A DNA stretch of 64,000 nucleotides from Prosthecodimorpha staleyi (lineage in GTDB: Bacteria > Pseudomonadota > Alphaproteobacteria > Rhizobiales > Ancalomicrobiaceae), in NCBI RefSeq assembly GCF_018729455.1, contig NZ_JAHHZF010000001.1, positions 316,902-380,901 of the forward strand, written 5' to 3'. The position numbers and the translations under genes are program-made. Shown in pieces: positions 17,080 through 25,641 of this stretch. How positions within the stretch are numbered: the first letter of the stretch is position 1; every line of letters begins with the position of its first letter. The notes beneath the pieces were generated by a model. It saw only the letters and a program-made list of their open reading frames with translations, was not told the origin of the DNA and did not search any database.

Positions 17080-17727
17080 TCACCAGCGCACGAGACGGGG
17101 CGCGAGCAGCGCGCCGAGGAGCCCGACGATCAGGATGGCGCCGGCATACCAGGCCGCCACGAAGGCCATCGCATCCTCGGTGCAGTGGACCGCATAGGCG
17201 ATCGCCGCGAGGCTGCCGGCGAAGAGGCCTGCGGCGAAGCCCGCCCCCCTCAGATCGGTCGGGGCGGAGCTGCGCAGGACCGCGACCAGCGCCCCGAAGG
17301 GCACGATCGCATAGAGCGGCAGATAGGTGAGGCAGAAGGTCCAGCTCGATCCGAAGACCAGCGCCGGCATGTCCTGCGGGCCGGCCATGCCGAGTTCGAT
17401 CGAGGCCAACACCGCGATGCCGGCGAAGGGCAGCGCCAGGAGGCCGATCAGGGGTTTCAGCGTCCGCCCCGGCCGGGCCAGGCGGACGAAAACCAGCGCC
17501 GCCGCCGCCGCCGCCGTCAGCACGAACAGGATCTTGGCCAGAACGCGGGGATCGCCCCAGGCCGTTGCCCAATCGCGGCGCATGCCGATGGTTTCGACCA
17601 CCATGAGAATTGCGGCGGCAAGTCCGAGCGTCGCGGCGACCAGCGTCGTGCGCAGGATGCGGTGAGCATCGACCGGCCGGGCATCGGCCGCCAATCGTGC
17701 GATCAGGTCCTCGGTCTGCAAAGCCAA
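17080..17727 (-). CDS. NrsF-family anti-sigma factor (DUF1109)
   Basis: About 215 aa. A short cytosolic N-terminus (LQTEDLIARLAADARPV) is followed by six hydrophobic segments, the layout of NrsF, the membrane protein that holds down SigF-type ECF factors in Caulobacter and relatives. Stretches such as LAAAILMVVETIGMRRDW, GSSWTFCLTYLPLYAIVP and AYAVHCTEDAMAFVAAWY fit the DUF1109 pattern with conserved Cys residues in membrane loops. No ATG or GTG is in place; TTG at 17727 or 17721 is the likely start, behind GGAG and GAGG. It lies 191 bp after the sigma gene, a longer gap than usual for this pair. Confidence 0.8.
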   Translation of the reverse strand: MALQTEDLIARLAADARPVDAHRILRTTLVAATLGLAAAILMVVETIGMRRDWATAWGDPRVLAKILFVLTAAAAAALVFVRLARPGRTLKPLIGLLALPFAGIAVLASIELGMAGPQDMPALVFGSSWTFCLTYLPLYAIVPFGALVAVLRSSAPTDLRGAGFAAGLFAGSLAAIAYAVHCTEDAMAFVAAWYAGAILIVGLLGALLAPRLVRW

Positions 17728-17747
17728 TGCCTCGTTCGCTCCATGAC

Positions 17748-17773
17748 GGCACCCGTCTCCGGCACCCGTCTCC
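17748..17773. repeat. 13-bp tandem duplication between the sigma and nrsF genes
   Basis: GGCACCCGTCTCC occurs twice in a row (17748-17760 and 17761-17773). It lies just before the nrsF translation start and lengthens the gap after the sigma gene. It is probably a replication-slippage duplication. Confidence 0.7.
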
Positions 17774-17918
17774 GGCGCACGCGCCACCCGATCCCGCCTG
17801 GAGCGATTCCGAGCCGGCACCGTACGCACCGGCCGCTCCGGGTGGACCGTTGCGACCCGGCCACCCGAAGCGGCCGTCGCGCCGCCCGACAGGGAATACG
17901 GGCGTCGCAACCGAACGG

Positions 17919-18479
17919 TTACGCCACCCCGTTGCCGGAACCGAAGATCCGGCTGAGCCGCTTCATGCCGCGATGGATCGCAACCTTCAGCGCCGTTTCC
18001 GACATGCCGGCCGTCCGGGCCGCCTCGGCGATGGATCGTCCCTCCAGCTTGACGGCCGCAAACGGACTGCGCAAAGCCGGCGGGAGCCGGTCGAGCACGC
18101 GCGCCACGTCCCAAACCGCATCGGCGGCCTCCTCGGGCGCCGGCAGGAGGTCCTCCAGATCGTCGATCGGCAGGCTCGAGCCGGTCCGCGCCCGGGCGCG
18201 CAGATGGTCGATCACCTTGTGGCGGGCGATGGCATGAACCCAGGCACCGACAGGATAGGCCGCGTCGTAGGTGTGCCGGCGGGTATGAACCGCGATCAGC
18301 ACATCCTGCACGATATCCTCCGCGTCGGCAGTGTTGCCGGCGCGCGCCCGCGACAGGAGCCGGCCGACATGACCGCGCACCAGCCGCGCTATGGCATCCA
18401 GCAAGGAACGATAGGCGGCTTCGTCACCCGCCATGCTCCGCAGCATCAGATCTTTCAGTTGGCTTTCCGGGATGGACAT
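17919..18479 (-). CDS. ECF RNA polymerase sigma factor, NrsF-linked (SigF-like)
   Basis: 186 aa with only sigma regions 2 and 4. Region 2 is AEDIVQDVLIAVHTRRHTYD...GAWVHAIARHKVIDHLRAR. Region 4 is LPPALRSPFAAVKLEGRSIAEAARTAGMSETALKVAIHRGMKRL, with the helix-turn-helix near the end. The ATG at 18479 follows GGGGGAG. The membrane anti-sigma NrsF follows on the same strand, so the pair should answer a membrane-sensed, likely redox or metal stress. Its targets are unknown. The kinase/SPFH/protease genes just upstream on the same strand are possible clients, but no matching promoter was identified. Confidence 0.9.
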   Translation of the reverse strand: MSIPESQLKDLMLRSMAGDEAAYRSLLDAIARLVRGHVGRLLSRARAGNTADAEDIVQDVLIAVHTRRHTYDAAYPVGAWVHAIARHKVIDHLRARARTGSSLPIDDLEDLLPAPEEAADAVWDVARVLDRLPPALRSPFAAVKLEGRSIAEAARTAGMSETALKVAIHRGMKRLSRIFGSGNGVA

Positions 18480-18657
18480 CCGGGCGGCTCCCCCAGGCCG
18501 AGAATACGGCATCAGAGTGCCACGGGATCGAATGCAAAGCCGCTGAACTCTTCTGACCGGAGATGAATTGCGCGTGAACGACCGCGCGACCCGTGGTCGA
18601 CGCGGAGGAGCCCGCGTCCGGACGCCCCGCATGTCCCACCCAAAGGCTCCCGGGCAG

Positions 18658-19677
18658 TCAGAGCTGGAAGTTGTCCTTGATCCGGCGCACGGCATCGCGC
18701 ACGTCCCGGCCGATCTCCGCGCGCAGCCGGTCACGCATCTCTGTGATGCCGGGACCGGTCGCCGCGGCCGCACCATGGGCCGGCGGCGGCGCCAGATGGA
18801 AGCTCGGATTGCGGTCGAGATGGCCGACGATCCAGCTGTCGGCCAGAAATCCCTGCTGCTCGGCGAGCCGGATCGGCATCTCGGCATAGCCGCCCTGACC
18901 CCATTTCGCGCCCCAGCTGTTGCGGATCAGGAAGGTGCCACGGTTGCGGTCGTAGCCGACGATCAGCATGCAATGGCCGCTCTCGGCCGTCGACGGGTCC
19001 AGATTCTCGTCGCCGCGCGGGTCCGGGAAGCGCCCGGTGCGTGCCGCCTCCTCGTAGCAACGCTGCGGCAGGTTGATGGCGAGCGATACCGGCAGGCCCT
19101 GGGCGAGCGCTCCGATGACGCCGTCGGGGCCGACCACCCGGGCGAAGTCGTGGCCCTGGGCGGTCCAGGCCGAATCGTAAACCCGGCGCGGCGGCTCGCG
19201 GTTGAAATCCTCGATCCGGTACGGCCATTCCTGTTCGGGCGGCACCCCGAAGGCGACCACGGAGGCGATCACCTCGGCGGTGGTGTTGCCGCTGTCCTCG
19301 CCGACGGCATTGCGCAGCTTGCGCGCGTTGAAATAGACGAACAGCCGGCTGCGATCGACCGGCGGCTTGCCCTGCTTGATCTGCAGAAACTCCAGCGCGC
19401 CGACCACCGCACAGGAGGCGCAACTGCCGAGCGATTGCTGATCCTCGACAGGCGAACAAAAGGGGCGCAGGTCGACCGTCGGCGGCGCATTGCCGGCGAC
19501 CGCGACCGCCACGGGCGTATCGCGCGGCGGCGCCTTGGCGGCGATCAGGCCGTCGGTACGCCGGGCGCGGGACTGGCGGGGACCGAGACCGGCGACGCGC
19601 CACAATGCGGCGGCGCAGTGCGGGCAGGCCTCCGGCGTCGGATCAGGCAGGACCGTGAAGCATTCCGGACACAGCAT
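18658..19677 (-). CDS. Papain-like (C1) cysteine protease with N-terminal zinc ribbon
   Basis: 339 aa. Residues 1-21 form a zinc ribbon (Cys3, Cys6, Cys18, Cys21: CPEC ... CPHC). The C1 peptidase domain spans about 65-290 with the full catalytic set: oxyanion Gln80 and nucleophile Cys86 (QSLGSCASCAVV), His235 (SGHCMLIVGYD) and Asn253 (IRNSWGAKWGQGGYAEM). A basic/acidic C-terminal helix (MRDRLRAEIGRDVRDAVRRI) follows. There is no signal peptide, so it is a cytosolic papain-like protease, which is uncommon in bacteria. It ends the minus-strand set of membrane protein, SPFH protein and kinase, and starts 93 bp after the kinase stop with GGGAGG before the ATG. It could cleave kinase or SPFH partners, or effectors. 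Confidence 0.88.
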   Translation of the reverse strand: MLCPECFTVLPDPTPEACPHCAAALWRVAGLGPRQSRARRTDGLIAAKAPPRDTPVAVAVAGNAPPTVDLRPFCSPVEDQQSLGSCASCAVVGALEFLQIKQGKPPVDRSRLFVYFNARKLRNAVGEDSGNTTAEVIASVVAFGVPPEQEWPYRIEDFNREPPRRVYDSAWTAQGHDFARVVGPDGVIGALAQGLPVSLAINLPQRCYEEAARTGRFPDPRGDENLDPSTAESGHCMLIVGYDRNRGTFLIRNSWGAKWGQGGYAEMPIRLAEQQGFLADSWIVGHLDRNPSFHLAPPPAHGAAAATGPGITEMRDRLRAEIGRDVRDAVRRIKDNFQL

Positions 19678-19770
19678 ATAAGCCTCCCCGCGCCGGCCTC
19701 GGCCGACACTTGTGACTGTTGGCGCCGGAAAGCCTCCCGGCGCGATGGGACGGCGGGACCGGGGCGGTCG

Positions 19771-22380
19771 TCAGCCGCCGGTGCGGCGGCCGTGGCCGAC
19801 ATCACCGGCAATCTCCTTGGCAAGCCCGCCCAGCGTGTAGCGGTAGGCGACGAAGGTGCCGATACCGACGAACATCGACAGGCCGCCGGCAAGCTCCTCG
19901 GCGGCGGTCTCCCCGACCAACATGGCCGCGAACGCATAGGCGATGAAGAAGACCAGGAACACGTTGGCGGCGATGAAGCCGATATTCGAGCCGGCCTTGA
20001 ACCCGACCGCCACATCGACCCGTGCGCGGTCGGCAGCCATCGGGCTCAGCGTCGCCTCGCCGGTAAAGGTCACCGGCAGCATCGAGGTGCGCTTCAGGTC
20101 GGACCGCTTGGCGGTGAACTGGACGCGGCGGCCCGCATCGAGCTCGGAGACCACAGCCCCGCCGGCCCGGGCGATCCGATCGCGCAGCACGCCGCTCGGA
20201 TCCACCCCGCCGAGCGCGAGTTCGCCCGTCCAGCCGTTGCCGGCCGGCGGCCCGATCGACACCACGCTGACGGTGCCGCTGCCCGACGATCCGCCGCCCA
20301 GGGGTCCGCCGCCGTGCTGGAAGACGGGGTCGGGCTTGAATTCCGGCTTCGGATCGGGCTTCGCGACCGGATCGAGCCGCGGCGGCACGGGATCGACTAC
20401 CGGCTTGCGCTGCGGCTCGGGCGCCGGCGCGCTTGCCAGGGCGGCGGCGAATTCGGCCGCCGTCTGGAAGCGGTTGTCCTCGCGCTGCTGCACCGCCTTG
20501 CCGACGACCTTGTCGAGATAGGCCGGCACGTCGCGGCGCTGTTCGCTCGGCTGGCCGAGCGCGCCGTGGGCGGGCAGCCCGCGCAGCAGGAGTTCGTAGA
20601 GCAGGATGCCGACCGAGTAGAGATCCGCCTCCGGCCCGATCACGTCGGCGCCGGCCTGCTGCTCGGGCGCCCAGTAGCGCGGCGTGCCGGTCGCCCCGCT
20701 CGCCCGCATGGTCGCCATGGACATCGGCCCGGCCGCCTTGGCGATGCCGAAATCCAGGATCCGCGTCTCGACCGCCCCGCTGCCGAAGACATCGCCCTCG
20801 ACAAAGATGTTCTCCGGCTTGATATCGCGATGCACCAGCCCCTGCCGGTGGGCCTCGCCGAGGCCTTCCAGCACGCCGGCCACGATGCGCATCACCGCCG
20901 GCACGGGGATGTCGCGCCGGGTCTGCTTGGCGACATTGAGGACATCGCGCAGCGAACTGCCTTCGAGCAGTTCCATGGTCAGGTAGGGCTGGTCGCCGGC
21001 CACGGCCACGTCGTAGATCGAGACCACGTTACGGTGCCGGATGCGGCGGGCGCGGCGGCCTTCGTCGACCAGCCGCTTGAGCGCGTCGTCGGACTGCATC
21101 AGGTCGCGGCGGACCAGCTTCAGCGCCATCTCGTCCTGGGACTGCACGTCGCGGACGGCATAGACCTGCCCCATGCCGCCCTCGCCGAGCTTGCGCAGGA
21201 TCTCGTAGCGCCCCGCGAAGACGCCGCCCTCGGCGAGGTCCGGCCGCTTGTCGCGCAGGTCGGTCGTGCGCACCATCTCGATCCGGTCGACCCGGCCGCG
21301 GCCGGGCACGAAGGTGACGGCGATCTCGGCCGAGCGGACCTCGTCGGGCAGCAGCGCGATGCGGTTCGACGGACCGAGCGCGAAGCGTTCGTCGCGCGCC
21401 AGCCGTCGTCCGTCGACCGCGACGCCGCCCTGGATCAGGTTGACCAGCACCAGCCGGTCGTTCTCGATCTGCAGGCGGAAGCGCGGGCCGGCGAGCCGCG
21501 CCATGGCGGCCGCATCCGACTGCCCGTCCGCGCCTTCGACCGGCAGCGGCAGGTCCGGCGCCGGCTGGCCTTCGATCGGATTGCCGACCGTGATCCGCCC
21601 GAGCGCGGCGAGCCGTCCGGCCGCGAGCGGCGCCTTGACGCCGGTCAGCACCAGTTCGACATCGCGCGGCACCTCCAGATTGCCCTGGTCGGCGAGACCG
21701 CGCAGGCCGGCCTGGCGCTCGTGGCGCTCGGCACGCTGCAGATCGATGATCGCGGCTTCCGCGGCGCGGCCCTCCTCGGCCGGCCGGCCGCCCAGGAAGG
21801 GCGCGATGTTGATCAGCTGGCCCTGGCCGATCGAGGCGCCGGACAGGTCGACATGGAACTGGATCGCCTGCTCGTTCGACGGTGCGATCTCGACGAACAC
21901 CGTGCCCTCATAGGCATAGGTCTCGGTGACCGACCCGCACGGCACCTCGACCACCAGCCGCAGCCCGACCGCATATTTGCCGCTCGATTCGAACGGACCC
22001 GCCTGGACGACGATCTGCCGTCCCTTGCCCTCGCCGGTCTCGACCCGTTCGAACGGCACCGGCACCGGCTGGTAGGGACCGTTGCCCTCGCGCTTCTCGA
22101 AACTGACCAGCCGGAAGCTGCGCTGCGCCAGCGGCGAGCGGTTGGCGATCACGAAGGGCAGCGCCAGCGTGTCGCCACGCCGCATCGAGCCGATCGGCTC
22201 GACGGCGAGAAGCGGTGCCGGCGCGCAGACCGGACAGGCCCGGTCGGGTTCGATCAGCTGGTTGCAGCTGTCGACGCCGGTGCAGCGCAGGAGCGGGTTG
22301 CCGCATTCCGCGCAGGCCATCGCGCTCGGCAGCGCCTGGAGCGTCTCGGAACAGCAGGTGCGATAGGGATGCCACGCCAT
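19771..22380 (-). CDS. Ser/Thr protein kinase with N-terminal zinc ribbons and C-terminal membrane segments
   Basis: 869 aa. The N-terminus has paired zinc-binding cysteines (Cys23, 26, 33, 39, 49, 52). A beta-rich region of about 240 residues follows, ending in an FHA-like stretch (FRLQIENDRLVLVNL, about 301-345). A Hanks-type kinase domain spans about 391-650: glycine loop LGEGGMGQVY, Lys421, HRDIKPEN (Asp519), DFG (543-545) and WAPEQQ. A Pro/Lys-rich linker (650-690) leads to a beta-rich module and two hydrophobic helices (about 803-822 and 832-849). All catalytic residues are present. The start lies 4 bp after the SPFH stop, with GGGAG inside the SPFH end, so the two are translationally coupled. 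The target is unknown. Confidence 0.9.
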   Translation of the reverse strand: MAWHPYRTCCSETLQALPSAMACAECGNPLLRCTGVDSCNQLIEPDRACPVCAPAPLLAVEPIGSMRRGDTLALPFVIANRSPLAQRSFRLVSFEKREGNGPYQPVPVPFERVETGEGKGRQIVVQAGPFESSGKYAVGLRLVVEVPCGSVTETYAYEGTVFVEIAPSNEQAIQFHVDLSGASIGQGQLINIAPFLGGRPAEEGRAAEAAIIDLQRAERHERQAGLRGLADQGNLEVPRDVELVLTGVKAPLAAGRLAALGRITVGNPIEGQPAPDLPLPVEGADGQSDAAAMARLAGPRFRLQIENDRLVLVNLIQGGVAVDGRRLARDERFALGPSNRIALLPDEVRSAEIAVTFVPGRGRVDRIEMVRTTDLRDKRPDLAEGGVFAGRYEILRKLGEGGMGQVYAVRDVQSQDEMALKLVRRDLMQSDDALKRLVDEGRRARRIRHRNVVSIYDVAVAGDQPYLTMELLEGSSLRDVLNVAKQTRRDIPVPAVMRIVAGVLEGLGEAHRQGLVHRDIKPENIFVEGDVFGSGAVETRILDFGIAKAAGPMSMATMRASGATGTPRYWAPEQQAGADVIGPEADLYSVGILLYELLLRGLPAHGALGQPSEQRRDVPAYLDKVVGKAVQQREDNRFQTAAEFAAALASAPAPEPQRKPVVDPVPPRLDPVAKPDPKPEFKPDPVFQHGGGPLGGGSSGSGTVSVVSIGPPAGNGWTGELALGGVDPSGVLRDRIARAGGAVVSELDAGRRVQFTAKRSDLKRTSMLPVTFTGEATLSPMAADRARVDVAVGFKAGSNIGFIAANVFLVFFIAYAFAAMLVGETAAEELAGGLSMFVGIGTFVAYRYTLGGLAKEIAGDVGHGRRTGG

Positions 22381-22384
22381 GCGA

Positions 22385-24100
22385 TCAGGCTCCCAGCGGC
22401 TGGCGGCAATGGACGCAGTTCGGACCGCGCGCGAGCGTCTGCTGGTGGCAGTGCGGGCACTCGATCAGGCTCGGCGGCGGCGCAAAGCCGGAAATCGCCT
22501 GGCCGACGCCCTGGGCGGTGCCGGCGGCGGTCATCGCGATGGTGTTCTGCGCGGTCCGCGCATCCTCGCGGGTGGCGGCGATCTGGTCGCGCAGCGCCTG
22601 GGTCAGGGCCTGGTCGCGCTGCGCGACCGCGTTGGCCTCGGCGGTCAGCACCTGGGCGGCGCCCTGATTGTCGAGCTTGCGCGCCTTCATCTGCTCGGCC
22701 GTCAGCGTGCCCTCGGCGGCGATCAGGCTGGCGGTGTGGCGGGCCGCCGCCTCGGCCTCGCGGATGCGCCGCTCGGCCGAGGAGTCATCGCGGAAGCGCT
22801 CGTTGTCGATCTGGAAGCGCGCATTGGCGGCGTTGAGGTCGTTGAGGTCGCGCAGCCGGGCATGCTGCGCCTCGACATCGCGGATCTCGGTCAGCCGCGC
22901 CGTCTCGCGCAGGTCGGCCTCCAGGCGGGCCTGCTCGCGCCGGCGCTGGTTCTGGATCGAGACCAGCGCGCTCTGATGCTCCTCGCCCTTGAGCGCCTCC
23001 AGCCGGTCCATCTCGGCCAATTCGCCATTGACCCGGCGCTGCGCGATCATGGCGCGGCTGTTGGCGAGCTGGTTGGCCTGGTCGATCTCGGCGCGAATCT
23101 GGCTGCGCCGCGCCTCCTCGATGCCGACATCGATGCCGGCCAGACGCACCTCGCCCTCGCGCAGGGTGCGCGCCTTTTGCTGGTCGATGGCGGCGAGTTC
23201 CTCCTCGAACCGCGCCTGGCGCCGGGCAACCACCTTGGCGATCTCGCCCATCAGGGCGTTCATCTCGGCCGACCGGATGCCGGATTCGCGCGCCTCCTCG
23301 AACTGCAGCTCGTTGGAGAGCACCAGCCGGCGCAGCTCCGCCTCGTCGATCACACGGGTGCGGTCGGCCGCCGTCGCGAGGTTGATCTTCAGGACGGTCG
23401 TATCGGATTCGCGCTTCAGTTGGCTGGTCAGGAGCTCGTGCTCCTGCTTCAGCCGCTGGTCCTCGGCCGCCCTGCGGCGCGCCTCGATTTCGGCGAGCTC
23501 GACCTCGTTCATGGTCCAGGTCGCCGAGACCGCCCGCACCGTCAGGCCGATCTCGCCGGCGACGCGCTCGGCCTCGGCCATGATCCGCGCCTGGATGCGG
23601 TCCTGCAGGCCGACATTGCCGCGGATGTCGACGGCGCCGAGCCGGCCGATCTCGGCCTCGATCACCCGGTCCTTCAGATGGGCCATCAGCCGCGCGGTCA
23701 CGTCGGTCTTCAGGACCGCGCGATGCTCGGCCATGAAGCCGAGGATGTTGGCGGCGCGCTCCGGATCGACCTGGAACTCGAAGGTGAGTTCGCCGCCGAC
23801 CGGCACCCGGTCGGCCGTCAGCGCCGTGACCTGCTCGACCAGCCGGAACGGCTTCAGGTCGGCGACCAGCAGGCGCAGCGAATGCTGCCCGCCGATGGCG
23901 TCCTTCAGCCCCTGCCAGAAGCCGCCGACCGAGACATGCGCGCCGGCCTCGACGCCGACCACCCGGCCGTCGCGGATCAGGATCGCGGCGAGGTCGGGGC
24001 CGACCGCCAGCCGCGTCTCGGCGAAGCCGCGGAATTCGTTGAGGCCGACATATTCGGCAAGAAGCTGGTCACTGGAGAGGGTCAGCACGGAGGACGACAT
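22385..24100 (-). CDS. SPFH/band-7-like protein with long coiled coil and C-terminal zinc ribbon
   Basis: 571 aa. The first ~200 residues look like an SPFH/prohibitin-type domain, with VGVEAGAHVSVGG, VPVGGELTFEFQVDPERA and GEIGLTVRAVSATW. About 300 residues of charged Glu/Arg/Ala-rich sequence follow, predicted as coiled coil. The last 29 residues hold a zinc ribbon (CPHC ... CVHC). There is no clear membrane anchor at the N-terminus. Proteins of this build oligomerise at membranes or into shells; a comparable family is annotated as 'virion core protein' in some databases. The ATG at 24100 follows GAGG. The gene is coupled to the kinase downstream (4-bp gap), which suggests it is the scaffold or main substrate. 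Confidence 0.8.
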   Translation of the reverse strand: MSSSVLTLSSDQLLAEYVGLNEFRGFAETRLAVGPDLAAILIRDGRVVGVEAGAHVSVGGFWQGLKDAIGGQHSLRLLVADLKPFRLVEQVTALTADRVPVGGELTFEFQVDPERAANILGFMAEHRAVLKTDVTARLMAHLKDRVIEAEIGRLGAVDIRGNVGLQDRIQARIMAEAERVAGEIGLTVRAVSATWTMNEVELAEIEARRRAAEDQRLKQEHELLTSQLKRESDTTVLKINLATAADRTRVIDEAELRRLVLSNELQFEEARESGIRSAEMNALMGEIAKVVARRQARFEEELAAIDQQKARTLREGEVRLAGIDVGIEEARRSQIRAEIDQANQLANSRAMIAQRRVNGELAEMDRLEALKGEEHQSALVSIQNQRRREQARLEADLRETARLTEIRDVEAQHARLRDLNDLNAANARFQIDNERFRDDSSAERRIREAEAAARHTASLIAAEGTLTAEQMKARKLDNQGAAQVLTAEANAVAQRDQALTQALRDQIAATREDARTAQNTIAMTAAGTAQGVGQAISGFAPPPSLIECPHCHQQTLARGPNCVHCRQPLGA

Positions 24101-24148
24101 GGGGGCCTCGTTGGCACGGCGAACCGGGACGGGATCGGCAGGCGGGCG

Positions 24149-24766
24149 TCAGGCCCGTTCGCCGCGGCGGGCGGCTGCGATCATGTTGGCGATGATCACG
24201 GCGACCGCGACGGCGACGCCGATCTTGTGCTGCGCGAGGGCGGCCAGGATACCGTCCAGCCCGCCAACCGCCTTGGCGGCCTCCTCAGCCTGCCGGCCGG
24301 CGCCGACCGCCTGGAAGACGACCGCGATCAGCGACGTACCGGCCGCGACCAGCGCGGACATCCGCGACCAGAAGCAGAGCCGGGCATAGGGCGACGGCGC
24401 AAGCACGGAACCGCCGGCCGCGGCGAGCCCGCCCTCGGGGGAAGCCGGAGCGCCGGCCCTCGCTGCCGCCTCGGCGGCCGCCCGGCGATCGGCGTTGCCG
24501 CCGCGGGTGAAGTCGGGTTGCAGCGCCGCCCCGGCCGTTTCCGCCCGGGTCAGGTTGTAGGCGCGCCGGTGCATGGCGGCGAGCACCGCCCCGACCAGCC
24601 ACAGCCCGCCGAGGGCCAGCGTCGCGCCGAACAGAATGCCGGCGGTCCGCTCGAAGTCGAAACCAGAAAGCACGCGATCTCTCCATGGTCGGAACGGCGG
24701 CGGCGCCTGGGCCGCTGCTGCCCCGGTTGGCCGAACTCCGGCCCGGGTCTTCAGGATCGTCGCCAT
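24149..24766 (-). CDS. Small membrane protein leading the SPFH/kinase/protease set
   Basis: 205 aa with three hydrophobic segments: about residues 41-65 (FGATLALGGLWLVGAVLA), 135-157 (SALVAAGTSLIAVVFQAVG) and 181-199 (IGVAVAVAVIIANMIAAA). The intervening loop is Ala/Gly-rich and charged. I do not recognise a family. It is followed after 48 bp by the SPFH gene on the same strand, so it is probably the membrane anchor or sensor of that set. The ATG at 24766 has only a weak ribosome binding site; later starts before the first segment are possible. Confidence 0.68.
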   Translation of the reverse strand: MATILKTRAGVRPTGAAAAQAPPPFRPWRDRVLSGFDFERTAGILFGATLALGGLWLVGAVLAAMHRRAYNLTRAETAGAALQPDFTRGGNADRRAAAEAAARAGAPASPEGGLAAAGGSVLAPSPYARLCFWSRMSALVAAGTSLIAVVFQAVGAGRQAEEAAKAVGGLDGILAALAQHKIGVAVAVAVIIANMIAAARRGERA

Positions 24767-25641
24767 CCGGGTCGCCCGTGCCGTTTCGGCATCGTCCGCG
24801 GTCGGTCCGAAATCCCACCGCGTCTGCGACCGTTTGTTATCCGTTCATTTCCGGAGTTAACCGCAGCCGCCCGCAAAGCGTCAATCGCGCTGCCGCCTCG
24901 CGCCCCGACAACTCAATTGAGGCCCGCCTGCGCCCCGCCTCGCCGCCTCGGGCCGCTCACCGCCTGCCGTCGACATCCACGAGAACACCGAGCCCCGCCC
25001 GCACGCCCCCCTTCCCCTTCGTCCCTAAGGCGGGAGAAGGAAATCAACACGTTGGGAGATCGCGGACACGACCGCCCCCGATCCCGCGGCTCTTTCCCCT
25101 TCTCCCCCCAAGGGGGGGAGAAGGTCGCCGAAGGCGGGATGAGGGGGTCGATACCGCAACAGGCTCGAAGCTGCGGTCCGGACACGGGCCGATCCGGCGG
25201 GCCGCCAGACCGTCCCCCTCATCCGCCCTTCGGGCACCTTCTCCCCCCACAGGGGGAGAAGGGAATCAACACGTTGGGAGATCGCGGACCTGAACACCCC
25301 CGATCCCGCGGCTCCTTCCCCTTCTCCCCCTAAGGGGGGAGAAGGTCGCCGAAGGCGGGATGAGGGGGTCGATGCCGCAAGAGGCTCGAAGCCCGCGGTC
25401 CGGACACGGGCCGATCCGGGGGGCCGCCAGACCGTCCCCCTCATCCGCCCTTCGGGCACCTTCTCCCCCCACAGGGGGAGAAGGGAATCAACACGTTGAA
25501 AGATCGCGGACGTGAACACCCCCGACCCCGCGGCTCCTTCCTCTTCGCCCCCGGGCAGGAAAAATGGCCCCGATGCACCGGGGCGACGGGACGTCCCGAG
25601 GGGCCGACGACCCCGGCTCGGCGGGATCGTCGAACGGAGCC
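24767..25641. other. Gene-free stretch mostly made of tandem palindromic repeats
   Basis: The first ~270 bp (24767-25041) hold the presumed minus-strand promoter of the SPFH/kinase set, with an AT-richer patch near 24830-24860, and C-rich simple sequence. The rest is the 222-bp repeat field (25042-25553). Several open frames cross the repeats only because they lack stops; none has a start context or a domain. About 90 bp remain before the glyoxalase-like stop at 25642. Confidence 0.7.
25042..25553. repeat. Tandem 222-bp palindrome-rich repeat, 2.3 copies
   Basis: Units start at 25042, 25264 and 25486 (partial), each with AATCAACACGTTG at the same place. Inside each unit are strong inverted repeats: CTTCTCCCCC with GGGGGAGAAGG, and CCGCCCTTCGGGC flanked by CCCCTCATC. 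This pairing of a CCTTCTCCCC hairpin and a CCCCTCATCCG hairpin is the intergenic palindromic element well known in Rhizobiales. A long tandem array of it is less usual. Copies differ by only a few bases, so the amplification is recent. Diverged pieces in the other orientation occur at 27798-27925. Confidence 0.85.

Noticed and set aside
18568-22836. 1422-codon open frame on the plus strand opposite the kinase and protease genes
   Set aside because: It mirrors the minus-strand genes, has Arg/Asp/Gly/His-rich composition typical of antisense frames in GC-rich DNA, and shows no domain.
25042-25553. CRISPR array
   Set aside because: Units are 222 bp, without alternating short repeats and unique spacers, and no cas genes are near.
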